A stretch of DNA of 64,000 nt from Longilinea sp035560795 (GTDB taxonomy: Bacteria; Chloroflexota; Anaerolineae; Anaerolineales; Anaerolineaceae): positions 1 to 64,000 of the forward strand of contig DATMYV010000038.1 of NCBI GenBank assembly GCA_035560795.1, given 5' to 3'. Both the position numbers and the translations under genes were made by a program. Under the pieces are notes generated by a model. It saw only the letters and a program-made list of their open reading frames with translations, was not told the origin of the DNA and made no database searches. Within the stretch, counting starts at the first letter, position 1. Every line of letters starts with the position of its first letter. Positions 43,544 to 52,609 of the stretch are shown here, piece after piece.

Positions 43544-44530
43544 TCACGCTTGATCAGCCAGTTTCAACCGCAGGAACAACCACGGCCCACCTGCAGCCAC
43601 CCAACCGCCAATCAGTGCATAACGGAAAAAGCGAAGACCATAACTCAAGATGTCTTCCGTCTGGGGAAAAATCAGACCCAGGCCGTACCAAAGAATGATT
43701 AATCCAATTAGACCCAATGCAAAACGCAACGCGCGTTTTTCCCAGGCACCTTTGGCATTAAAACGGCCATATTTGCGGGTAAACCAGGCATAACCAGCCG
43801 CCATTCCCCACCAGGTTCCCGCAACGGTGAACAAACCTTCCAAATTCAAAGGATTGATGGGATCGTCCGGGTTTTGTAAAAGGGCATTCGCTTTCCAGAT
43901 ATCGGGCACTTGCCAGCTGCCAAGCGTCAACCGGGTCAGTAAACCCACTAGAATCACGACTCCGGCAGCAATGGCAGCCCATAAAACCTGCATCGCTACA
44001 CTTTTATTGCCTAACCAGGCAGTGATCAGACCTTCGAGCCTCACAACCAGCAACACCAGCAACCCGCCAACCAACCAACCGGCCACAACATCGCTTAGAA
44101 AATGCATTCCCAGGTACACCCTGGAAAGGCCGATCAACCCGATGATGATTACAAATAGCCATACAGCCCATTTTTGCCGGATCGCAACTGCCAACCTGCC
44201 CCACAACGCCGCGGCATTTTGCGCGTGCCCCGATGGCAGACCAAATGAAGTCTCTACAGACAAAGCTTTTACCTCAGTGTTTACCCAATAAGGCCTTGGA
44301 CTGTGGAATGCCAATTTGAGGATGGCATTCAAGCCGTTGCTTAACATTAAAATCGCACCCAGGCGAAAACCCACTGAAGAATCCCAGCACCAGTAAATGG
44401 CAGGTAGAAGCAGCATGACAAATTCCTGCTGGCCCAAATAGGATAACGCTCGCATGGGAGCAATCAACCAATTGCCCAAGGTTTGGAAAAACAGGTTTAT
44501 TGATGTCCAGGCCAGCAATAATTCATCCAT
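43544..44530 (-). CDS. PAP2 family membrane phosphatase
   Basis: The 328-residue protein has eight or more membrane helices and the three PAP2 catalytic motifs: KLAFHSPRPYW, GLPSGHAQN and SRVYLGMHFLSDVVAG. It removes phosphate from a lipid such as undecaprenyl pyrophosphate or phosphatidate at the outer membrane face; two or three extra C-terminal helices extend beyond the usual domain. The ATG at 44530 follows GGAAGG and starts the first expected helix; a longer frame upstream is polar and implausible. It is divergent from the transglutaminase gene by 56 bp. Confidence 0.9.
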   Translation of the reverse strand: MDELLLAWTSINLFFQTLGNWLIAPMRALSYLGQQEFVMLLLPAIYWCWDSSVGFRLGAILMLSNGLNAILKLAFHSPRPYWVNTEVKALSVETSFGLPSGHAQNAAALWGRLAVAIRQKWAVWLFVIIIGLIGLSRVYLGMHFLSDVVAGWLVGGLLVLLVVRLEGLITAWLGNKSVAMQVLWAAIAAGVVILVGLLTRLTLGSWQVPDIWKANALLQNPDDPINPLNLEGLFTVAGTWWGMAAGYAWFTRKYGRFNAKGAWEKRALRFALGLIGLIILWYGLGLIFPQTEDILSYGLRFFRYALIGGWVAAGGPWLFLRLKLADQA

Positions 44531-44550
44531 GAAATTAGCCTTCCGGTCAG

Positions 44551-44580
44551 TTGACGAGTGAGTAAGGTTTATTGTACACT
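44551..44580 (+). promoter_or_regulatory. candidate leaderless promoter of the transglutaminase gene
   Basis: TTGACG (44551-44556), an 18-bp spacer and TACACT (44575-44580) place the expected transcription start at the ATG of the next gene, 6 nt after the -10. No ribosome-binding site is present. Confidence 0.5.
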
Positions 44581-44586
44581 CAATGC

Positions 44587-46953
44587 ATGAAGCAAAGCAT
44601 TCAACGCTGGTGGGATTGGCCGGCGATTGTTTTATTATTTGCAGCTTTCTGGACAGCTTCACTGCGGTTGGAAATTACCGATTGGACAAAGGATCTCAAT
44701 CGGGTAATTACACTCACCCTCATTGGAGTCATTTTTGGATTCTTGCTGGGAAAAAGCCGTTTTTCCTCGCGCTTTGTTTTCTTCTATAGCCTGATCATCA
44801 CCCTGATCGTCATTCCCTGGCAGTTGGGACTGATGATGGATGAGAAAATACTCTGGCTGGAGCGGTTGGGAAGCATCGGCGGCCGGCTTTGGACCACCTA
44901 CAGCCAGTTTTCCAACAACATTCCAGTTGAAGATTCCCTCCTATTCCTGGCAGCCATGATGGCTGTGTATTGGATTTCCGCCATCACTGCCGGATTCCAT
45001 CTAGTCCGCGAAAGTCGTCCCTGGTTTGGTCTGGCTGTGGTAAGCATCGCGGTATTCGTTATTGAATTTTACGATCCCCCTCGTGCAACCCGCGGTCTTT
45101 ACACCAGCTTCTATGCGATTTTGGTTATCCTATTAATTTCCCGCCTGTATTACATCAATCTTCGCAAACGGTGGGAAACCAACAATATCCCGGTTGATAC
45201 AGAAACCAGTTTTGATTGGATGCGGGCTGCCCTGGTTGCAGGTTTTGTTTTGGTGTTTCTTGCCTGGAATATTCCCTACTGGATTCGAGCAATCTCACCT
45301 AACACGCCTGAACGGAGAGAATTATCGCAATCATTGCAGGCTGTGCGTGAAAAATTATCCAACGTCGTCGCACCTTTAACGGGATCAGTACCCTCCGAAG
45401 GTGATTATTATCAAAATGACATTAACCTGGGTACCAGCATCAGCACCAGCGACGAGGTCGTCTTCGTCGTTACGGCATCCGATCAGCGTCCTGGAGGCTC
45501 CAGGTATTATTGGCGCGCCCGATCCTACGATCACTACCAGAACGGTCAATGGGTATCCTCCTTCAACGACCGTGAGGATGTGTCCCCGGTCGAAGAAGTA
45601 TTGCCGATTCCGGCCTGGAAAGGACGTTTTGAATCAACCTTCACCTTTGCGCTGCAAACACCAATCATCCGTAATTTTTTCTCCCCAGGCATGCCACTGA
45701 CCATCAGCCGTCCCGCCCAGGCAGTCGGGGAAAATGTTAGCGCGACCTACTTGGATACATCCACGTTATTGGCGGTCCCCCCTCTGCATGCTGGCGAGTT
45801 TTACCGGATCAAAGCATCCATTAGCGCCCCGACCAAAAATGATCTGGAAGCAAGCCAGATCAATTACCCTGATTGGATCAACCAGTATTATTTACAATTG
45901 CCGCCAAATTTCCCGGAAAAGATCCGCAACCTCGCGGATGAAATAACTGCCGGATTAGACAATCCATTCGATAAGACAGAAGCAATCACAAATTACTTGC
46001 GCCAGAATATTACCTATAAAACCGTCCTGCAATCCGGACCTTCCAACATGGATCCAATGGAATACATGTTGTTCGTATCGAAAGAAGGGTTTTGCTATTA
46101 TTATGCCTCGGCAGAAATTATTATGCTGCGTTCCATCGGAATTCCTGCCCGATTAGCTGTTGGTTTTGCTGAGGGTGAAGTGGATGACCGCAGAACCACT
46201 TATACAATCCTTCGTCGAGACGCTCATGCATGGCCGGAAGTCTATTTTAATGATTTTGGCTGGGTCGAATTCGAGCCCACGGTTATTCAAACAGCCCTGG
46301 TCCGCCGGGAAGTGTCACCGAATGCAGTGGCACAAGGGTCGCTTGCCGAAGGTCCTTTGCAATCCATTGACGAGGGCAATCTTCAGGATTTACGTGGAGA
46401 ACAGCGTGCAGAAGATTTACTCAATGCTGAAGCCACTCCCCCAGACACCCTGCCAGCCAATCGCAGTTACATTCTCTGGCTAGCCATCTTCCTGTTGTTG
46501 CTTCCTCTTGGGTTGGGACTTTTCCTATGGCAGCGCATGCAAACCGGCAAATTAACCATCCCGCCGCTTGCCATTGTGATAGAAAACAACCTGATTCAAC
46601 GCGGATTTACCACTCCAACTTGGATTCATGAGCGGGCCCGCCTGGCAAAGCTGACTCCCTTGGAGCGTGCCTTTAGCAGTGTTCCCAAGGCTTTAAAACT
46701 TTTGGGGAAACCTGCCAGCCATTCGCTTACCCCAACCGAACAAGTCAATCAGCTTCTCGAAACCTTGCCAGAAGCCGCTTCCCCTGCACAAATTTTGCTG
46801 GAAGAACTGCACCGCGGCATTTATAGCTACGGATCTGGTGACCTAGAACTGGCACAGAAAACTGGAAGAATAATTACCCGTCAGGCCTGGCGTTTTTGGC
46901 TAAAACGACTGCTGAAGAGGGAATTCATCAACGAAAATCTTTCCGGTTTCTAA
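44587..46953 (+). CDS. membrane transglutaminase-like protein (TgpA/DUF3488 type)
   Basis: The 788-residue protein has about six N-terminal membrane helices, an extracellular beta-rich region, and a transglutaminase core. The core shows the catalytic cysteine in SKEGFCYYYASAEIIMLR, histidine in RRDAHAWPEVYF and aspartate in NDFGWVEFEPT. A further helix (about 620-640) is followed by a C-terminal cytoplasmic DUF4129-like region. The layout is that of TgpA and related proteins often linked to MoxR/DUF58 operons, which are absent here. It may crosslink or cleave surface proteins or peptides. A TTG five codons upstream is less likely than this ATG. Confidence 0.87.
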   Translation: MKQSIQRWWDWPAIVLLFAAFWTASLRLEITDWTKDLNRVITLTLIGVIFGFLLGKSRFSSRFVFFYSLIITLIVIPWQLGLMMDEKILWLERLGSIGGRLWTTYSQFSNNIPVEDSLLFLAAMMAVYWISAITAGFHLVRESRPWFGLAVVSIAVFVIEFYDPPRATRGLYTSFYAILVILLISRLYYINLRKRWETNNIPVDTETSFDWMRAALVAGFVLVFLAWNIPYWIRAISPNTPERRELSQSLQAVREKLSNVVAPLTGSVPSEGDYYQNDINLGTSISTSDEVVFVVTASDQRPGGSRYYWRARSYDHYQNGQWVSSFNDREDVSPVEEVLPIPAWKGRFESTFTFALQTPIIRNFFSPGMPLTISRPAQAVGENVSATYLDTSTLLAVPPLHAGEFYRIKASISAPTKNDLEASQINYPDWINQYYLQLPPNFPEKIRNLADEITAGLDNPFDKTEAITNYLRQNITYKTVLQSGPSNMDPMEYMLFVSKEGFCYYYASAEIIMLRSIGIPARLAVGFAEGEVDDRRTTYTILRRDAHAWPEVYFNDFGWVEFEPTVIQTALVRREVSPNAVAQGSLAEGPLQSIDEGNLQDLRGEQRAEDLLNAEATPPDTLPANRSYILWLAIFLLLLPLGLGLFLWQRMQTGKLTIPPLAIVIENNLIQRGFTTPTWIHERARLAKLTPLERAFSSVPKALKLLGKPASHSLTPTEQVNQLLETLPEAASPAQILLEELHRGIYSYGSGDLELAQKTGRIITRQAWRFWLKRLLKREFINENLSGF

Positions 46954-47013
46954 GCGGATTGTGGAATAACTTAGGTTAATAAATGGGTAAGCCAATTGCG
47001 TTTTTAGCTTTAG

Positions 47014-48243
47014 TTATTGCTTTTTCAAATTAATCGCCCAGGCGACCTGCAGAAGTTGCAAAACCTGGGTTAAGCCATCCCGTACCGACGCGGTGTAAAT
47101 ATATTCCTCCATCGTATGCGCCTTTGCGCCATGGGATAATCCGATGCAAATGGCTGGCAGTCCAAGACTGAGCGGTAAATTAGCGTCCGTTGAGCCGATT
47201 TCAAGCTTTGGAACGATACCAAGATCTTCAATTACACAGCGAGCCGCCTCCACCAGGGGATAGTCTACTGGAATTTCACCAGCATCCCGTTTTCCGATGG
47301 GTTCAATACGGACATGAACATCGCCTTGATTGAAGTTATTCGCCAGCGTAAAAACCTGGGTTTCAATAAAACTGAGTGTCTGACTGCTGGTGGATCGAAG
47401 ATCAATTTCAAATGAGGCTTTACTGGCGATTGAATTGACGGTTGTTCCACCGGAAATGACGCCTATGTTTAATGTGGTGCGGGGAGAACCCGGCATGGAC
47501 AAATCGACCAGCCGCGAAATCATCCGGCCAATCTCATGGATTGCTGATGGTTGGCCATAACTACTCCAGGAATGTCCACCAGGTGTTTCCACATGGATAC
47601 GATAACGGCTCACCCCGAGCCCGCGATGGTAGATGTTTCCGAGCCCCATGCCTTCCAAAATAATGTACGCCGCAATCTGACTGCCGAATTCATCCACCAG
47701 GGCACGCATTCCACGCAGATCTCCCAAGCCTTCCTCGCAAACGTTGGCGACGAGCCAGACATCACCGGTAAAGGCTCTTCCTGATTGTTTCATCCACTTT
47801 ACAACAGAAATCAATGCTGCCAATGAGAGGGCATTGTCCCCAATTCCAGGTCCAGTGATCCTGTCAGCGGCGCGGATTAATGGCAAATTTGCCTGCCGCG
47901 AAAAAACTGTATCCAGATGTGCGCTTAAAAGAACTGGCTTGCAATTTGAATCAGCACCTGGAAGGCGTGCCAGAACATTGCCAACTGAATCCAGATGAAC
48001 ATCCGCCAATTCCAATTGCTTAAATTGGTCGTACATAAAAGTTGCGCGTTCGCCTTCATCGAAGGTGGGCGATTGAATTTGCTGAATCTGGCAGGTTAAA
48101 TCCAGCAATTCCTTCAGGTCTTCATCGGTAACAATGGTTTCATGAAGTAGATCAGCATATTTGCAACCCGCCGGCTCCTCTTGTGAGTTGGATTCAAGAA
48201 ACCGGACATATCTTCCCAGGGCATTCCAGCGGGTAGATTCCAT
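47014..48243 (-). CDS. M20 family metallopeptidase
   Basis: The 409-residue product shows the M20 pattern: LLSAHLDTVF, TGPGIGDNALSLAAL, VANVCEEGLGDLRG with the catalytic and metal glutamates, GGHSWSSYGQPSA in the dimerisation domain, GSTDANLPLSLGLP and the C-terminal GLSHGAKAHTMEEY. It is a di-zinc exopeptidase or deacylase of the peptidase T / ArgE group; substrate unknown. An N-terminal extension of about 40 residues precedes the usual domain. Its ATG directly abuts the TAG of the PfkB kinase gene, so the two are co-translated. Confidence 0.9.
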   Translation of the reverse strand: MESTRWNALGRYVRFLESNSQEEPAGCKYADLLHETIVTDEDLKELLDLTCQIQQIQSPTFDEGERATFMYDQFKQLELADVHLDSVGNVLARLPGADSNCKPVLLSAHLDTVFSRQANLPLIRAADRITGPGIGDNALSLAALISVVKWMKQSGRAFTGDVWLVANVCEEGLGDLRGMRALVDEFGSQIAAYIILEGMGLGNIYHRGLGVSRYRIHVETPGGHSWSSYGQPSAIHEIGRMISRLVDLSMPGSPRTTLNIGVISGGTTVNSIASKASFEIDLRSTSSQTLSFIETQVFTLANNFNQGDVHVRIEPIGKRDAGEIPVDYPLVEAARCVIEDLGIVPKLEIGSTDANLPLSLGLPAICIGLSHGAKAHTMEEYIYTASVRDGLTQVLQLLQVAWAINLKKQ

Positions 48244-49260
48244 CTATCTTCTCCTTACCATACCCTGTAACGATTCCAGTCGGGCTTTGGGTAAACCGGG
48301 AAGCGTATCCAATGCATAAAATGGCCCAGAACCTTCCATGATCAGGGAGGAGGTGACCGCGCCGCGTAAAACTGCTTCCAAAGGGTCGTATGTTTCTCTT
48401 AAGGTTGCCAGAAATCCTCCGCTGAAAGCATCACCCGCTCCGGTTGGGTCGACAACGCGTGCCGGGTATGTTGGAACAATCCAGCCGGTTTTGCTGACAG
48501 AATCATAAAGATATTGTCCACGGGCGCCGCGTTTGATGACCACAAATTCGCAGCCAAAACTCGCGATGGTCTCAGCCATTTCCCAGGGATCACTGCTTCT
48601 GCCAAGAAAGAGATTGGCCAGTTTTCCTTCAGAACAGATAAAAGCTGACAACCCTTTGACCAACGCCGGGATATCATCCCAGAATATCGGGGTCATATAC
48701 CCTGCGCCAGGATCCAATGTGATGGTGTTTACCTGTCCATTGCGTAACGCGGGCGGAACCATGTTATGGGAAATGAAATCCATTGGACAAAGATGGGCAG
48801 CAGTCGCATCCAGATAATCTTGCGGAATATCGCTCATACGCAGGCTCAGTTTCCCGGGTTGCGTGCGGCTGTCGAGGGAATTGGTGGGATTGACATAACC
48901 CAGCAGCGATTTTGGGAAAGGTTCTTCCAGGCGGGCAAAATGGGAAACCGGGTTATCTCGTTGACAGGTATTCTCATCCAGATAGGCGAAGAATGCGCGT
49001 ACATCCACTGCTTCCGGCAGCACACGCACCCCGCGGCGATCCAACCCATAACGATCGAAAAGCGATATCCATTCCTGAGGATAGTCCTCTCCCACGCGCC
49101 CGACCAACCCGCAGCTATTCCCCCATAAAGCCAGACCTGCCGCGGCATAAAATAGGCTGCCGCCAGGAACATCCACCCTGGGTTTTCCTTCCAGTGGCAG
49201 GATGGTATCGCGTGTCAGTTGTCCAAATAAGAGATATCGTAAGAGTGGTACGCTATCCAT
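48244..49260 (-). CDS. PfkB family carbohydrate kinase
   Basis: The 338-residue protein has the PfkB/ribokinase C-terminal signature DPTGAGDAFSGGFLATL with the catalytic aspartate and the N-terminal VDVPGGSLFYAAAGLALWG. It phosphorylates a sugar or nucleoside with ATP; the substrate is not clear, and the N-terminal part is shorter and more divergent than fructokinase or ribokinase. It is the first gene of a two-gene unit with the M20 peptidase. Confidence 0.88.
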   Translation of the reverse strand: MDSVPLLRYLLFGQLTRDTILPLEGKPRVDVPGGSLFYAAAGLALWGNSCGLVGRVGEDYPQEWISLFDRYGLDRRGVRVLPEAVDVRAFFAYLDENTCQRDNPVSHFARLEEPFPKSLLGYVNPTNSLDSRTQPGKLSLRMSDIPQDYLDATAAHLCPMDFISHNMVPPALRNGQVNTITLDPGAGYMTPIFWDDIPALVKGLSAFICSEGKLANLFLGRSSDPWEMAETIASFGCEFVVIKRGARGQYLYDSVSKTGWIVPTYPARVVDPTGAGDAFSGGFLATLRETYDPLEAVLRGAVTSSLIMEGSGPFYALDTLPGLPKARLESLQGMVRRR

Positions 49261-49326
49261 AGGTATCAGGCTCTCGAGGTAAGGAGGGTTCGGTTAAAAC
49301 AAGACCAGGACGGAAAAGATCAGAAA

Positions 49327-49352
49327 ACCCCTCACAGTAAATTGCGAGGGGT
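49327..49352 (-). terminator. terminator after the small membrane protein genes
   Basis: ACCCCTC / GAGGGGT arms with a short A/T-rich loop are followed on the minus strand by TTTTCTG, 23 bp after the stop codon at 49375. Confidence 0.85.
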
Positions 49353-49374
49353 CATTGTAAACAACCGGAAATGT

Positions 49375-49578
49375 TTATTTATTGATTAAATCCGTCAGCA
49401 ATCGAAGCACTCCTAAGACGCCCAGGCCGACCTTTACACCGTCGCCGGCTGTAAGCTGAGGTCGGGTCTGGGTTTGGTCACCGCGCTGAACAAGTATGAT
49501 CCCTGCAATAATCCCCAATAAAGCACCGGCGCCAATTGCCATCAACAGAGTTTTCTTTTTCCAGTTCGTGTTTTCCAT
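49375..49578 (-). CDS. small single-helix membrane protein, unknown function
   Basis: This 67-residue protein has a basic N-terminus (ENTNWKKK), one membrane helix rich in Gly/Ala/Ile (about 10-29), a polar linker and a short C-terminal amphipathic segment (VKVGLGVLGVLRLLTDLINK). No family is recognised. GAGG about 8 nt before the ATG at 49578 supports this start over the longer frame. It is the last gene of the malic enzyme run. Confidence 0.68.
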   Translation of the reverse strand: MENTNWKKKTLLMAIGAGALLGIIAGIILVQRGDQTQTRPQLTAGDGVKVGLGVLGVLRLLTDLINK

Positions 49579-49606
49579 GCCAACCTCGATCGTTATTGAG
49601 TGGATT

Positions 49607-50038
49607 TCAACGGCGGAAAAGACCATTCAGTAATGCCTGCACGCTGGCCGACCAACCCTTGACGCTATAAATTGGGTCTACTGTTTTATCGGCTCCACGG
49701 CGAACGCCGCTTTGGATAAGGTGAAAAACGGCCATCACCCTTCGATCCAATACAGGCAATTTGCGATAAATTACCAGGTTTAAATAAATCAGGACACACA
49801 ATAAAGAAAAGAATATCAGACCCGCAAAAAACAACGGCAGGATCAACCAAATTGTTGAAATATCTGACCATTTGGTGAGAGCAGGTCCCAAAGAACCGGC
49901 GGTTAATATCAGCCAGACAGCCAGGCCAAGCAGTAATGTCACTGCCATTCCTAAAGGCAGCCAAATCAGCAGTATTCGCTGACGGCGATGCTGATTTCCA
50001 GCCTGAGTCGGCAGGGATGCGGCCGGCTTAAATTCCAT
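49607..50038 (-). CDS. two-helix membrane protein, unknown function
   Basis: The 143-residue protein has a basic N-terminal stretch, two membrane helices (about 22-48 and 62-90) and a C-terminal amphipathic part (RRVMAVFHLIQSGVRRGADKTVDP) probably in the cytoplasm. No family is recognised. There is no ribosome-binding site; TACAAT ends 6 nt before the ATG. It lies 21 bp after the malic enzyme gene and 28 bp before the next small membrane protein gene. Confidence 0.7.
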   Translation of the reverse strand: MEFKPAASLPTQAGNQHRRQRILLIWLPLGMAVTLLLGLAVWLILTAGSLGPALTKWSDISTIWLILPLFFAGLIFFSLLCVLIYLNLVIYRKLPVLDRRVMAVFHLIQSGVRRGADKTVDPIYSVKGWSASVQALLNGLFRR

Positions 50039-50044
50039 TTTATT

Positions 50045-50050
50045 ATTGTA
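50045..50050 (-). promoter_or_regulatory. candidate -10 of a leaderless promoter
   Basis: On the minus strand TACAAT ends 6 nt before the ATG at 50038, the same geometry as at 7206, 44587 and 60295. No -35 is evident, and the site lies just past the malic enzyme stop codon. Confidence 0.35.
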
Positions 50051-50059
50051 GCATAAATA

Positions 50060-51340
50060 CTAATTTTTCCGCGCCACCTCGGCCAGATCGCGGCAGTAAC
50101 AATCCAAATCGAGTTCACGGCGGGCCACCCCACTGGCAACTGCCGCCCGGGCAACTGCTCCTGCTTCCCACTGGCAAACACGTTTATCAAGCGGTTTTGG
50201 TACCAGATAATTCCGGCCAAATTCCAGATGGTCAAGTCCGTAGGCACGCAACACATCTGCAGGGACGGGCTCTTTCGCAAGTTGAGACAATGCCTGGGAA
50301 GCAGCGATTTTCATGGAATCGTTGATTTTTCGGGCATGAACGTCGAGCGCGCCGCGGAAAATGAACGGAAAGCCAAGGACATTATTGATCTGGTTGGGAT
50401 AATCCGATCGTCCGGTCGCCACAATGGCATCCGGACGGGCAGCGACGGCCATTTCATAGGAAATTTCCGGTTCAGGATTGGCCATAGCAAAAACAAGCGG
50501 ATCCGACCGCATGCGGGTCAACATTTCAGGTGAAACAATATTTGCAGCAGACAAGCCAATAAACACATCTGCGCCTTCCAGCGACTCTTCTAGGGAAGCA
50601 GGTCGGGTTCCCTGTGCAAAAACCGCTTTCTCCGCAAACATTAATTCCTTGCGCCCCTGATAAACTAAGCCAGCGAGGTCGCACATGCGAATATTGGCCA
50701 AAGGAACACCCAGCTTTACCAGCTGGTTGGCACAGGCAATGGCCGCAGCCCCCGCGCCGGAAAACACCACCTTGATCTCATCAATGCAACGACCGGTTAC
50801 CTCCAACCCGTTGATGAGTGCTGCGCCCAGGATGACCGCGGTGCCATGTTGGTCGTCATGAAATACCGGAATGTCCAACATTTCCTGCAGCCGTGATTCG
50901 ATTGAAAAACACTCGGGCGAGCGGATATCTTCAAGGTTGATTCCACCGAAAGTTGGGGTGATGGCAGCCACCACATCGATAAACCGTTCGGGATCTTCAG
51001 TTGCCACTTCGATGTCATAAACATCAATATCCGCAAACTTCTTAAATAGCACCCCCTTGCCTTCCATGACTGGCTTCGAAGCCAATGCGCCGCGATTTCC
51101 TAACCCTAGAATGGCTGTTCCGTTGGAGATCACCGCGACAAGGTTGCCTTTATTGGTGTAACTGTATGCGAGTTCAGCATCCTTTTCAATCTCGATAACT
51201 GGCGCTGCCACGCCCGGTGTATAGGCCAATGCCAGGTCCCGCTGAGTTTCCAACGGCTTGGATGGTACAACACTCAATTTACCAGGACGGCCATTCAAGT
51301 GGTGGTACGCTAATGCTTCATCACGGGTGACATGAATCAT
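50060..51340 (-). CDS. malic enzyme (malate dehydrogenase, decarboxylating)
   Basis: The 426-residue product is a small bacterial malic enzyme: YTPGVAAPVIEIEKD carries the catalytic tyrosine, NKGNLVAVISNGTAILGLGNRG the following malic motif, FHDDQHGTAVILGAALINGLEV the metal site and FSGAGAAAIACANQL the dinucleotide-binding loop. It converts malate to pyruvate, CO2 and NADH or NADPH; coenzyme preference is not clear. There is no phosphotransacetylase extension. GAGGA 7-8 nt before the ATG at 51340 favours this start over a GTG ten codons upstream. Confidence 0.95.
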   Translation of the reverse strand: MIHVTRDEALAYHHLNGRPGKLSVVPSKPLETQRDLALAYTPGVAAPVIEIEKDAELAYSYTNKGNLVAVISNGTAILGLGNRGALASKPVMEGKGVLFKKFADIDVYDIEVATEDPERFIDVVAAITPTFGGINLEDIRSPECFSIESRLQEMLDIPVFHDDQHGTAVILGAALINGLEVTGRCIDEIKVVFSGAGAAAIACANQLVKLGVPLANIRMCDLAGLVYQGRKELMFAEKAVFAQGTRPASLEESLEGADVFIGLSAANIVSPEMLTRMRSDPLVFAMANPEPEISYEMAVAARPDAIVATGRSDYPNQINNVLGFPFIFRGALDVHARKINDSMKIAASQALSQLAKEPVPADVLRAYGLDHLEFGRNYLVPKPLDKRVCQWEAGAVARAAVASGVARRELDLDCYCRDLAEVARKN

Positions 51341-51931
51341 TGGGTGATCCTCTTTTGCTCGTTTTTTCACAATTCTTTCTCATTTTACCTTTTTCAGGAC
51401 ACGTTGTTGATCATCTTTTTTCCCATTTTGTAACTCGTTTTCAATTAGGAAGTATTTCAAATCATTATTTTGTCTGTTGCAGTAGAATACACGCAAAAAA
51501 TATAAATTCAGGTATAATAACATTGAAATTGCCTTCAGATTTTTCTGAACCGCACCTTCCTTTCAAGACCCAGAAGGATTTTGGGCCAGAAAATTGACTT
51601 TTGATTTGTTGGGGTTTTCTCTCGAATAGAGAGTTAAGTTTTTGAAATGGGTAGTGGACGCACTTGCATCGATGTATTCATGACAGTTCGAAATACTCTC
51701 CGGCATCAATTTTACCAGGGAGAAATTCTGCCGTGAATCGTTGTAAAAGGTTTGAAAAATTGGTTACGCGGATTGAATTAAGCGAACCCCCTGCCCAATC
51801 TTCATAATCCGCCTGAATGGATTGCAGCAACTGCTCTCACAGTTTGCTGAGTGATCGAAGGCGGCAGCCCAGCAACTCAAAAGCGCTTTCACCGCCCTGC
51901 CTGACCGGGTGATGCACGGCTGAGAGCTTGC
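51341..51931. other. 591-bp non-coding region between malic enzyme gene and recX
   Basis: No convincing gene is present on either strand. Direct observations include TAGAAT (51483-51488) and TATAAT (51513-51518) on the plus strand as possible -10 elements, and a TTCAGA-TTTT-TCTGAA hairpin at 51534-51549. CCTTC/GAAGG and CCC/GGG arms occur around 51555-51585, and a CTCTC-GAATA-GAGAG hairpin near 51619-51633 is followed by TTAAGTTTTT and could be an attenuator. A larger hairpin domain lies next to recX. A leader of 400 nt or more is unusual for recX. Confidence 0.5.
51809..51899 (+). ncRNA. candidate structured mRNA leader of recX-rny
   Basis: CCGCCT (51809-51814) pairs with AGGCGG (51859-51864). 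It encloses a strong hairpin CAGCAACTG-CTCTCA-CAGTTTGCTG (about 51825-51850, one bulged base). The GGCGGCAG arm can alternatively pair with CCGCC and CTGCC about 30 nt downstream, close to the recX start codon. Two mutually exclusive folds of this kind are what attenuators or riboswitches show. It matches no RNA family I recognise (not T-box, SRP or tmRNA). Pairing is seen directly; function is inference. Confidence 0.35.
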
Positions 51932-52609
51932 ATGGATCATAGAATTACGGCGCTCAAGGCACAAAAGCGTAATCCCAACCGGATTAACGTGTATTTGGAT
52001 GGGGAGTTTGCTTTTGGCCTGGCGCGAATCGTTGCTGCCTGGCTGCAAGTCGGCCAGACAATCAACGATGATAAGATCCATGCCCTCCAGTCACAAGACG
52101 CCAATGAAGTGGCTTACCAGAAGGCTATCCATTTCCTCAGCTACCGTCCTCGCAGCGAAGATGAAATTCGCCGTAAGCTGAACAAAGACGGATTTTCCGA
52201 AGAAATATCCGAGGCCATTCTGGAACGACTGCGCGAAGCAGGATTGGTATCCGATCGCAATTTTGCCCGTGGTTGGGTCGAAAGCCGGAATGCTTCTAAA
52301 CCGCGCGGCCGCCACGCACTCACGGCAGAACTTCATCGGAAGGGCATTTCAGGTGAAATCATTCAAGAAACTCTGGCCGGGACAGATGATGAATCCGATC
52401 TTGCTTACCGGGCAGGCTTGCGTTATGCAAACCGCTTATCGCAAGCCGAATGGGATACGTTTCGCACGAGATTAACAGCCTTTTTAGGAAGACGCGGTTT
52501 TTCTTACGGAACGATAACCCCTCAGGTAAGAAAGATTTGGAATGAAATTCATGGCAACCAGAGTGAAAACCAGACTCTGAATGAAGAGGAATTGGACAAC
52601 TATGGATAG
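51932..52609 (+). CDS. recX: regulatory protein RecX
   Basis: The 225-residue product has the RecX layout of three-helix repeats: an N-terminal strand region (RINVYLDGEFAFGLARI), then AIHFLSYRPRSEDEIRRKLNKDGF, ILERLREAGLVSDRNFARGWVESR and RGRHALTAELHRKGIS. It binds RecA filaments and limits or modulates recombination. recA is not in the window; instead recX overlaps rny by 8 bp. GAGAG lies about 7 nt before the ATG, immediately after a structured leader. Confidence 0.92.
   Translation: MDHRITALKAQKRNPNRINVYLDGEFAFGLARIVAAWLQVGQTINDDKIHALQSQDANEVAYQKAIHFLSYRPRSEDEIRRKLNKDGFSEEISEAILERLREAGLVSDRNFARGWVESRNASKPRGRHALTAELHRKGISGEIIQETLAGTDDESDLAYRAGLRYANRLSQAEWDTFRTRLTAFLGRRGFSYGTITPQVRKIWNEIHGNQSENQTLNEEELDNYG

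Noticed and set aside
51619..51648. Strong intrinsic terminator upstream of recX
   Set aside because: The hairpin is only 5 bp and AT-rich with an interrupted T run; it is noted as a possible attenuator but not called a terminator.
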